Below are positions 1 through 5,045 of a DNA stretch of 5,063 nt, piece after piece; position 1 is the stretch's first letter; each line of letters begins with the position of its first letter. The notes under the pieces were generated by a model, which was not told the origin of the DNA, did not search any database, and saw only the letters and a list, made by a program, of their open reading frames with translations. This stretch comes from Desulfobacteraceae bacterium (GTDB taxonomy: Bacteria > Desulfobacterota > Desulfobacteria > Desulfobacterales > UBA11574): the NCBI GenBank assembly GCA_029857875.1, contig JAOUGB010000221.1:1-5063 (forward strand), in the 5' to 3' direction. Made by a program: the position numbers and the translations under genes.

Positions 1-129
1 GTTATTTTTGATGATCTTGAAAAATATTTTATGGCTGCAGGATATTCCTCTCCGCTCATGTATCTCCATAACAGCCCCGGACTTTTGCGCGTGAAAGAAC
101 AGGCCAAGAAAAGCAACCAGCAGAAATAA
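1..129 (+). CDS. C-terminal end of an unidentified protein (5' truncated)
   Basis: Frame 1 is open from the first base and runs 42 codons to a TAA at 127-129. It encodes a tail beginning VIFDDLEKYFMAAG and ending in a Lys/Gln-rich stretch (KEQAKKSNQQK). The codons look like ordinary coding sequence, and the hydrophilic, basic end is typical of a soluble protein's C-terminus. I do not recognise the family from this fragment and assign no function. The gene runs in the same direction as the repressor that follows but is separated from it by about 150 bases. Those bases include a palindrome and candidate promoter elements, so the two are probably not co-transcribed. Because the start lies outside the window, a short chance reading frame cannot be fully excluded. 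Confidence 0.55.
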   Translation, partial: VIFDDLEKYFMAAGYSSPLMYLHNSPGLLRVKEQAKKSNQQK

Positions 130-184
130 TCGTAAAATCCTTTTTGCCCCTTATATCGGTTCATGCGGCTTTTTCTTTTGTAAA

Positions 185-202
185 ACTTTTTTTAAAAAAA
201 GT
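185..202. repeat. 18-bp perfect AT-rich palindrome upstream of the repressor gene
   Basis: ACTTTTTTTAAAAAAAGT is a perfect palindrome: AC, seven T, seven A, GT. It lies directly before the TTGCAA at 204-209. It sits where a repressor operator or an UP element for RNA polymerase would lie, so it is a candidate autoregulatory site for the S24 repressor encoded downstream. Poly-T/poly-A symmetry also arises easily by chance in AT-rich intergenic DNA. The site is read directly from the sequence; its function is inferred. Confidence 0.45.
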
Positions 203-236
203 GTTGCAATTTATAAAAAATAATGTTTAATAAGAT
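189..236 (+). promoter_or_regulatory. Candidate promoter of the S24 repressor gene
   Basis: Two readings are possible. In the first, TATAAA at 212-217 is the -10 box with a poor -35 inside the palindrome (about 189-194), giving a transcript start near 224. In the second, TTGCAA at 204-209 is the -35 box with a -10 near 228-236 (TAATAA or TAAGAT, with long spacers of 18 and 21). Either reading puts transcription initiation at or beyond the ATG at 223, which argues for the downstream start codon at 277. The first reading would let a protein bound to the palindrome block the promoter. Neither match is strong. Confidence 0.35.
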
Positions 237-265
237 AAACAGCTCGGTTTTGGCTCATAAAAAAC

Positions 266-270
266 AGAGG
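266..270 (+). promoter_or_regulatory. Ribosome binding site deciding the repressor start
   Basis: AGAGG lies six bases before the ATG at 277 and immediately against the ATG at 271, which leaves no spacer for that codon. No comparable purine-rich site precedes the ATG at 223. This selects 277 as the start. Confidence 0.6.
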
Positions 271-276
271 ATGAAT

Positions 277-930
277 ATGCCTGCTTATCAATTTGAATCC
301 TTTTTACAACGGGTTTTTGAAGCCACAGGGATCGCTTCACAAACTGAATTGGCGTCTGCTTTGAATATCAACCGATCAGCGATCACGCAAGCCCGAAAAA
401 AAGATTCCATTCCGGACAAATGGATATTGAAGCTGTATCGAACCTTTGGTTTAAACCCTGACTGGATTGAAACCGGCTCAGGACCGACCTTTATGAAACA
501 ATCTGATCCAAACGATTCTCTTTTTAAAAATGTTCCAAAGGTTAAAGCCCGGTTGAGTGCGGGGGGAGGTTCTTTTGAAGTTGGATCTGAAATAAAGGGA
601 TATTACGGCTTTCGAAAGGACTGGCTGGCAACAAAGGGAAGCGTAAATAAGATGGTTTTAATGGATATTTTCGGCAACAGCATGGAACCTGAAATAAAGG
701 ATGGAGATACCGTACTTATCGATGAATCTCAAAAGGACATTTTAGCAGGTGCTATATATGCTGTTGGTATTGATGATACAATAATGGTCAAAAGACTGGA
801 AAAACATCCCAACAAACTGGTTTTACACAGTGATAACAAAGAATATTCTCCGATTTATCTTCAAGGCAGTGAAATAAACAGCATCCGTATTATTGGAAAA
901 GTCATCTGGATCTGCAGGGAATTCAGGTAA
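277..930 (+). CDS. CI/LexA-type transcriptional repressor with S24 self-cleavage domain
   Basis: This is a 217-residue DNA-binding repressor. Residues 5-75 match the phage CI-repressor helix-turn-helix type: a TELASALNINRSAI helix-turn-helix core at about 23-36, followed by the characteristic NPDW near 60-63 and an acidic/Gly end. Residues 87-217 form a LexA/CI-like S24 peptidase domain. The nucleophile is Ser135 in GNSMEP, and the general base is Lys172 in MVKRL, 37 residues later, the same spacing as in LexA. An Ala95-Gly96 bond in RLSAGGG is the likely self-cleavage site, 40 residues before the serine. In this family, RecA filaments on damaged DNA stimulate autocleavage and relieve repression. 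The open frame extends back to 223, but the ribosome binding site and conservation favour 277. No integrase, Cro or other phage gene is visible. The adjacent promoter and small genes downstream are plausible targets. Family assignment is firm; the target and inducer are inferred. Confidence 0.92.
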   Translation: MPAYQFESFLQRVFEATGIASQTELASALNINRSAITQARKKDSIPDKWILKLYRTFGLNPDWIETGSGPTFMKQSDPNDSLFKNVPKVKARLSAGGGSFEVGSEIKGYYGFRKDWLATKGSVNKMVLMDIFGNSMEPEIKDGDTVLIDESQKDILAGAIYAVGIDDTIMVKRLEKHPNKLVLHSDNKEYSPIYLQGSEINSIRIIGKVIWICREFR

Positions 931-948
931 TTTTTTTTGCTGTTAATG

Positions 949-976
949 TTGATAAAAATAAACAAATGATTATAAT
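949..976 (+). promoter_or_regulatory. Strong sigma70-type promoter for the two small genes
   Basis: TTGATA at 949-954 (five of six to consensus) and a perfect TATAAT at 971-976 are separated by 16 bases. The predicted transcript start is near 983, about 45 bases before the first small gene. It begins 18 bases after the repressor stop codon, so the small genes can be expressed independently of the repressor message. TGCAACA at 1000-1006 is the reverse complement of TGTTGCA at 202-208 by the repressor promoter, so a shared operator half-site is possible but unproven. Confidence 0.65.
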
Positions 977-1027
977 AATAAACTCAAAAAGGTGAAAAGT
1001 GCAACATAAAATTTTAGGAGATGAACA

Positions 1028-1192
1028 ATGACGGTACAAAACTATTATTCAGATTATTATGAAAACTATGAATATCATGGGAACACTGCGGTTGAAATAA
1101 CCCTTATAAAGAAGGGAGTTACAATCAAACGGGATTGGATATTTTTTGATTCTGTTCAGGAAGCTCAAGATTTTTTTTATGAAAACAATTAG
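1028..1192 (+). CDS. Small Tyr-rich acidic protein of unknown function (54 aa)
   Basis: This short open frame has a good Shine-Dalgarno, AGGAG at 1016-1020, seven bases before its ATG and about 45 bases after the predicted transcript start at 949-976. The first 16 residues are very rich in tyrosine (seven Tyr) with Asp/Glu/Asn. A central stretch then reads like a beta hairpin (AVEITLIKKGVTIKRDW), followed by an acidic segment with a probable helix (DSVQEAQDFFYEN). There is no signal peptide, membrane segment or cysteine. Predicted location is the cytoplasm. It precedes the 31-residue membrane peptide by 25 bases in the same direction, so the two probably share a message. I do not recognise a family. 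The ribosome binding site, promoter and protein-like composition support a real gene; the function is unknown. Confidence 0.65.
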   Translation: MTVQNYYSDYYENYEYHGNTAVEITLIKKGVTIKRDWIFFDSVQEAQDFFYENN

Positions 1193-1217
1193 GCTGATTT
1201 TCTAAATGGAGGATACA

Positions 1218-1313
1218 ATGCTCGATAGAATCATTGATGGTTTGTTGGATTTTGTTTTTATGGTTATGATTTTACTACTGTCGATTTTGGGAACGTTGGT
1301 TGTGGGCATGTAA
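1218..1313 (+). CDS. 31-residue single-span membrane peptide
   Basis: A strong Shine-Dalgarno, GGAGG at 1208-1212, lies five bases before this ATG. The product opens with a short charged, amphipathic stretch (MLDRIIDGLLD). It then has about 20 uninterrupted hydrophobic or small residues (roughly 12-31, FVFMVMILLLSILGTLVVGM), enough for one membrane span, and ends with almost no tail. It is most likely a small inner-membrane protein. It follows the Tyr-rich small gene by 25 bases and should be on the same transcript. Size and layout recall both small regulatory membrane proteins and hydrophobic type I toxins such as the LexA-controlled TisB of E. coli. There is no visible sequence identity to support a specific family, so that comparison is by analogy only. 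No antisense RNA promoter was convincingly seen. Confidence 0.6.
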   Translation: MLDRIIDGLLDFVFMVMILLLSILGTLVVGM

Positions 1314-1323
1314 ACGTCTCGTA

Positions 1324-1335
1324 AATTGTACAATT
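1324..1335. repeat. 12-bp perfect palindrome after the small genes
   Basis: AATTGTACAATT is perfectly self-complementary and begins 10 bases after the stop codon of the membrane peptide. It has no T run behind it and is too short and AT-rich for an intrinsic terminator. It could be a protein binding site or chance. A weak five-bp stem (AAGCT at 1347-1351 with AGCTT at 1360-1364) follows it. Confidence 0.35.
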
Positions 1336-1383
1336 AGTTGAAATAAAAGCTTTTTTAATAGCTTCTGGTTTACGCCACTTCCA

Positions 1384-1575
1384 TGGAATGATGGAATACT
1401 GGAAGGTTGGTTTTTAAAAGGATTTTATCCAATTTAAATTTTATCTTCTACACAAATTTTACCATTAACCCAACATTACATTATCCCAGAACCCATTACT
1501 CCATTATTCCAACATTCCAGCATTCCCTCCGGGGCGTAGGCCCTACGGGTCGGAGGCCAATTGGGGCGAAGCCTC
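1384..1575. repeat. Intergenic repeat element with inverted 8-bp unit arrays
   Basis: The left arm (1384-1410) reads TGGAATGA, TGGAATAC, TGGAAGGT, TGG: an exact 8-base period. On the opposite strand the right arm (1527 down to about 1488) reads GGGAATGC, TGGAATGT, TGGAATAA, TGGAGTAA, TGGGTTCT in the same period. It decays further towards 1461. Aligned as an inverted repeat, 1385-1410 matches the complement of 1501-1526 at 20 of 26 positions, flanking a low-complexity AT-rich centre. A GC-rich hairpin and a GGGGCGAAGCCTC segment close the right side. The layout suggests a structured, possibly mobile, non-coding repeat of the REP/MITE kind. I recall similar TGGAATNN stretches between genes in deltaproteobacteria but cannot verify copies here. 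The ends are approximate, and no transposase is present. Apart from this element, 1314-1647 shows no gene. Confidence 0.6.
1526..1556. repeat. GC-rich hairpin inside the repeat element
   Basis: The outer arms CCTCCG (1526-1531) and CGGAGG (1551-1556) enclose a symmetric GGG/GGT internal loop. The inner arms are CGTAG (1535-1539) and CTACG (1543-1547), with a GCC loop. No T run follows on either strand, so it is not a standard intrinsic terminator, although it could impede transcripts converging from both sides. A competing stem pairs GAGGC (1553-1557) with GCCTC (1571-1575). Confidence 0.6.
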
Positions 1576-1647
1576 TAACTTGTTGCAATGTTCTCTGATA
1601 GGCATGATCGTATTTTCAACGGGAACAAGACCCATATTCAGTGCCAA

Positions 1648-3231
1648 TCAATTGTTATTTGTCAACCGGATTTCCACTTTATCTTTCAGATAATTTTTTA
1701 CAGCCGCTATGGGTACTTCTTTTCTGTGAAAGATTCCGGCCGCCAATGCGGATTCTGCTTTTGTCTTTGTAAACACATCATAAAAATGCTCCACACATCC
1801 AGCACCGCTGGATGCAATGACCGGAATGGTTACGGCGTTTTTGACCGCATTGACAAGCTCAATATCATAACCCGAATTCGTACCGTCTTTATCGATACAG
1901 TTTAACAGTATTTCACCGGCTCCCAGCTTTTCACACACCTGTGCAAGGGTGACGGCATCCAGATTCCTGCCCTCTCTACCTCCTTTGATGGTACACTGAT
2001 ACCAGCAATACCCTTCTCCATTGGGCCCCTTGATATCTGTCTTAATCACATGATGGCCGACGTTATCCGGTGACGACAAATAAACTCTTCGGGGGTCGAT
2101 GGATACAACAACGGCCTGGGCACCATAGACTTCGGATATTTGTTCGATGGAACTTTTGCCGGTCATTTTGCCTGTTTTTACATAATCTTCAGCAATTAAA
2201 ACCGCATCACTTCCAATGGAAATTTTGTCTGCACCTGACCTAAAATAGGCTGAAGCAACCTCCAGAGCGGTATATGTTCTTCCCTTTTGATCGGTATAAT
2301 CTTGAATACCACCACCGGTGGTTAATGGAACAAAGACGTGTTCGGACGTCCGTTTTAATACCGATAACATGGGGATGTCTTCCAAAGGGAAATCCCTGAA
2401 CCCTGTAATGTTCAGAAAAGTAATCTCGTCGGCCCCTTCTCTGTAATACCTTTCGGCAAGTTCAACCGGCTTGCCGAGATTTCTGACATCGCCGTTTTCT
2501 CTGACATCGTATTGATCACCTTTTGTCACCACCAGATCCCCCTGGTCGTTGGATCGGACATCCAGGCAGGCGATGATCCTTTTGGCCAGCCGGGTTTCAT
2601 GGGAAACATAACTCAATGCTATTTGTTCACGGCGAGATTGGATAAAATTTTTTAGCAGTTTTATCCCTGCATCTCCACTCTTTTCCGGATGGAACTGTGT
2701 TGCCGTAATGCTTCCTGTTTGAATACTACTCACGAATTCCACACCATAGTTGGTGGTGGTCAAAACAACGGCATTGTCTTCGGGTTCAACGTAGAATGAA
2801 TGCACAAAATAAAACTTTTCATCACCCCGCAGCCCGTTAAAGGTCTGACTCGGTTTTTTTATGTTGACACCATTCCATCCAATATGTGGAACCGAAAGAT
2901 CGATGTCGAACTTTTTAACCTGTCCTGAAAAAAAGCCAAAACCGCTTGTATCCGGGGCTTCTTCACTTTTTTCAAACAGAGCATGCAATCCCAAACATAT
3001 GCCAAAGAACGGCCTGCCGGAGCGCAGGTAATCTTTTAACGGATCCACATATTGTTTTTGATACAGGATCCTCATCATACTCCCGAAATTACCGACACCG
3101 GGAAAAACCAATTTTTCAGCGGACAAAATATCATCCACATCAGTGACAACCTTAACGTTTTCTCCAATACTTTCTATGGCATTGATGACGCTTCTAACAT
3201 TGCCGGCGCCGTAATCTAATAGCGTAATCAT
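1648..3231 (-). CDS. hisHF: Fused imidazole glycerol phosphate synthase HisH-HisF (HIS7 type)
   Basis: This cytosolic enzyme is complete at 527 residues. It converts PRFAR plus glutamine to imidazole glycerol phosphate, AICAR and glutamate in histidine biosynthesis. Residues 1-200 are a class I glutamine amidotransferase: oxyanion-loop PGVGNFG (44-50), nucleophile Cys79 in GICLGL, His181 and Glu183 in QFHPEKSG. After a short linker, residues 215-527 form the HisF (beta/alpha)8 barrel: catalytic Asp224 in ACLDVRS, phosphate-binding TTGGGI (304-309), a second catalytic Asp in CIDKDGTNSGYD (445-456), and IASSGAG (472-478). Most bacteria make HisH and HisF separately. The fusion, the extra segments near 311-320, 349-366 and 385-410, and phrases such as YCWYQCTIKGGRE and GAGEILLNCIDKDG resemble fungal and plant HIS7. 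The start ATG follows AGGA (minus strand, 3242-3239) by seven bases. No other his gene is in the window. All key residues are intact, so it is probably active. Confidence 0.95.
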   Translation of the reverse strand: MITLLDYGAGNVRSVINAIESIGENVKVVTDVDDILSAEKLVFPGVGNFGSMMRILYQKQYVDPLKDYLRSGRPFFGICLGLHALFEKSEEAPDTSGFGFFSGQVKKFDIDLSVPHIGWNGVNIKKPSQTFNGLRGDEKFYFVHSFYVEPEDNAVVLTTTNYGVEFVSSIQTGSITATQFHPEKSGDAGIKLLKNFIQSRREQIALSYVSHETRLAKRIIACLDVRSNDQGDLVVTKGDQYDVRENGDVRNLGKPVELAERYYREGADEITFLNITGFRDFPLEDIPMLSVLKRTSEHVFVPLTTGGGIQDYTDQKGRTYTALEVASAYFRSGADKISIGSDAVLIAEDYVKTGKMTGKSSIEQISEVYGAQAVVVSIDPRRVYLSSPDNVGHHVIKTDIKGPNGEGYCWYQCTIKGGREGRNLDAVTLAQVCEKLGAGEILLNCIDKDGTNSGYDIELVNAVKNAVTIPVIASSGAGCVEHFYDVFTKTKAESALAAGIFHRKEVPIAAVKNYLKDKVEIRLTNNN

Positions 3232-3247
3232 TGGTGGTTCCTATCTT

Positions 3248-3268
3248 TTTTTTGAATCGTTCAAAAAA
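3248..3268. repeat. Inverted repeat directly upstream of hisHF
   Basis: TTTTTTGAA (3248-3256) and TTCAAAAAA (3260-3268) are perfect nine-base complementary arms around TCG. The site begins six bases upstream of the hisHF ribosome binding site. It could be an operator or an AU-rich leader hairpin affecting translation. It is not flanked by a T run on the minus strand in terminator order, so attenuation by intrinsic termination is unlikely. Confidence 0.5.
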
Positions 3269-3495
3269 TCTGTCCTGCTTCAACTTAAGATAACTGTGCC
3301 CAATGATCAAGCACCATTTTAAAACATCACGTTAATCAATTCAGTTCTATTAAAAAATTGGCGCATTTAAAGTTTGTTTTAACAATCAATCTATTTTTGC
3401 ACATAAAGTTCCAATTAATTCACAAAAAAATATACCGTGAAGAATCATTAAAAGAAATCATATCGGCAGATTATAGGATCCCCGAACCTCCATCA

Positions 3496-3526
3496 TTGAC
3501 ATTTTTTCTTAAGTGAGCATTTTAAT
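3496..3526 (+). promoter_or_regulatory. Candidate promoter for the 443-residue gene
   Basis: TTGACA at 3496-3501 is a perfect -35 consensus. TTTAAT at 3521-3526 matches five of six -10 positions, but the 19-base spacer is longer than ideal. The AGCATT/AATGCT dyad (3516-3529) covers the -10, which would suit an operator. It would give an untranslated leader of about 180 bases. Confidence 0.35.
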
Positions 3527-3610
3527 GCTACATAGTGGTATTTTCTGTTGCATTCAATTGTGCCTTTTTCATCCGGTTTCAGATATTATTTCCAAAATCC
3601 AGCTGCTCAT

Positions 3611-3681
3611 AGGAGGTGAAAAACGTTTTCTTTATGTCGCATTTAAGGATTAGATTGCTAAAAACCGAATTAGGGATTTAA
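3611..3681 (+). other. Orphan perfect Shine-Dalgarno with a 15-codon frame
   Basis: AGGAGGTGA at 3611-3619 is fully complementary to the usual 3' end of 16S rRNA. The only ATG near it, at 3634, is 14 bases away, too far for efficient use. It opens a frame of just 15 codons ending in TAA at 3679-3681, 32 bases before the next gene. It might be a leader peptide, a remnant of a lost gene or chance. A 10-base palindrome, AAAACGTTTT (3620-3629), fills the gap. Confidence 0.25.
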
Positions 3682-3713
3682 ATGCATATCCTGTATCATT
3701 AGAGGTACTTAAA

Positions 3714-5045
3714 ATGTACTCAAAAATAAAATCATCCGGACAACAACGGGTTGAATTAAATGAAGAGATATTAAAAAAAATTCTCAAAAGAATTTCCAAT
3801 GGCAGGGTATCTGAGGTGGCTGATGATATCGGTTTGCCGTACGATCTGGTATATAATCTGGTGCACGGAAGGATTAACTCTCTTTCAGCAGAGAATTATA
3901 AATTGATTTTTGGTGAAGAGCCGCCGAGCCAGGCTGTAAAAAGAGTCAATGGCTCATATTTTAGAGAAATGGTGCAGTTGTGGTTGTTTTTGAATGGCGA
4001 TGTGTCAGAAGCGGATCTTTACAGGGAATTCTGCCGAGATAAAAATGTTAAGAAGGTCGACTATAGAATTTTCAGCGAGGTGACCCAGACCGTTGAGAAA
4101 AAAATAGAACACGCCATGGAACAAAAATTTATCGATCAGGGATTTGACAGGTTTGACATAACAGAACTGATAAGAGAACTTTATTTAATCGAGAAACAAG
4201 AGCGCGTCCTTTATAAAAATATAAAGCCGATTTTAAACTTTTTAGCAGAGACCTTGAAAATTAATCCGACACGCATATTAAATCAGTGGTTTGTTCGCTA
4301 TGAAGACGGTGAATTAAAAACGGTAAGTAAAAAGGTGTGTGATGATGCGCTGGAACTTAAAAAAAGAACGGAGAGTGCCCTGCGTTCAGGTTCAAGATAC
4401 GAAGTTGAAAAAATCCGGGAAGAAATCTATGGAAAAAAAACGGGGTATACATTGTTTTCCGAGATCGAAGAGGAACTGGAATTTTTAAGAAAATTTGAAG
4501 GGAAAAACCCCAGGCAATATTTGGGAAGAAGTATCAGTCATTATAAAAAATCAAGACTCAAAAGAATCGCTTCCTGGAGGGCTTTGAAAATAAAAGACGC
4601 GTGTTGTGAATTCATTGATGATCATCCCGAACTATCTCTTAAATCTCTTCCGAATTCTCATAGAAGAACAAAACTAAAAAAACTGCTGACGGTTTTAAAA
4701 TCGTATTCAATTTCGAAAGTAATAAAAGAAGAAGATGACATTGAAAGATTTATATTAATGCCCGCATATTATCATAAACAATACAATACGAATGAGTATG
4801 GATTGATAAGTCTAAATAAAGCAGGATATTTTTTGGGGATGAGCAAAACCGCATTTGACTTGTTGGTTTCAGAAAATCTTGATGTATTCAGAAGAATTGG
4901 GACATATAATAAAGAATGGTATCTACCGTATCTATATCTAAAAAAAATCAAAGAAAAAAATGGGTTTGATATAGTAAAAGCGAAATATGAAATGCTGGCA
5001 AAAAAAATATCGCCTTTTTTGAAAACACATGGCGATGATCTTTAA
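3714..5045 (+). CDS. Unknown 443-residue protein with putative helix-turn-helix ends
   Basis: A complete frame with AGAGGT (3701-3706) seven bases before the ATG. The protein is soluble, rich in Lys, Glu, Arg and Ile, and predicted mostly helical, with no signal peptide or membrane span. Residues 19-67 look like a lambda-repressor-type helix-turn-helix (RVSEVADDIGLPYDLVYNLV core). Residues 364-412 resemble a MerR/excisionase-type winged helix-turn-helix (LISLNKAGYFLGMSKTAFDLL, then a Trp-containing wing and a basic helix). The middle (about 80-350) is charged helical sequence, including coiled-coil-prone stretches around 205-262, and a basic KKSRLKR patch near 278-284. No catalytic motif was recognised. 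This suggests a DNA-binding regulator or a nucleoprotein scaffold, but I cannot name a family. Its stop codon touches a possible next start at 5046, hinting at an operon. The gene is more AT-rich than hisHF, with runs of AAA lysine codons. Confidence 0.8.
   Translation: MYSKIKSSGQQRVELNEEILKKILKRISNGRVSEVADDIGLPYDLVYNLVHGRINSLSAENYKLIFGEEPPSQAVKRVNGSYFREMVQLWLFLNGDVSEADLYREFCRDKNVKKVDYRIFSEVTQTVEKKIEHAMEQKFIDQGFDRFDITELIRELYLIEKQERVLYKNIKPILNFLAETLKINPTRILNQWFVRYEDGELKTVSKKVCDDALELKKRTESALRSGSRYEVEKIREEIYGKKTGYTLFSEIEEELEFLRKFEGKNPRQYLGRSISHYKKSRLKRIASWRALKIKDACCEFIDDHPELSLKSLPNSHRRTKLKKLLTVLKSYSISKVIKEEDDIERFILMPAYYHKQYNTNEYGLISLNKAGYFLGMSKTAFDLLVSENLDVFRRIGTYNKEWYLPYLYLKKIKEKNGFDIVKAKYEMLAKKISPFLKTHGDDL

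Larger units (their letters stand above)
3232..3713. other. 482-base intergenic region between divergent genes
   Basis: This AT-rich region separates hisHF (leftward) from the 443-residue gene (rightward). It holds the inverted repeat by hisHF and a small TTGTT-TT-AACAA dyad at 3374-3385. It also has a perfect minus-strand TATAAT at 3475-3470, without a convincing -35, as a possible distant hisHF promoter. A plus-strand promoter candidate lies at 3496-3526. AGCATT-TT-AATGCT forms a dyad at 3516-3529, and an orphan strong Shine-Dalgarno lies at 3611-3619. No tRNA, riboswitch or well-formed terminator was recognised, and no long frame is present. Confidence 0.5.

Noticed and set aside
138..180. 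Possible terminator after the first partial gene
   Set aside because: There are T-rich runs, but only a three-base GCC/GGC stem with a long loop can be drawn, so no intrinsic terminator is called.
223..276. 18-codon N-terminal extension of the repressor
   Set aside because: No Shine-Dalgarno precedes the ATG at 223 and the predicted transcript start is at or after it. A good site serves 277, and the extension is not part of the helix-turn-helix domain.
1345..1364. AAGCT/AGCTT hairpin as terminator of the small genes
   Set aside because: The stem has only five pairs and, on the plus strand, is not followed by a T run.
1384..1530. CRISPR array
   Set aside because: The repeated unit is only 8 bases, with no spacers, and the two arrays are inverted relative to each other.
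1407..1598. 63-codon plus-strand open frame across the intergenic region
   Set aside because: It is a translation of the repeat element (Ile-Pro-Thr-Phe-Gln-His-Ser type phrases come from the 8-bp units). It lacks a ribosome binding site and ends at the edge of the repeat.
1588..1905. 105-codon plus-strand open frame
   Set aside because: It lies almost wholly antisense to the 3' end of hisHF, which is clearly coding, and its Cys/Phe-rich product is typical of a shadow frame.
2946..3146. 66-codon plus-strand open frame
   Set aside because: It is antisense inside the glutaminase domain of hisHF, with no supporting start signal.
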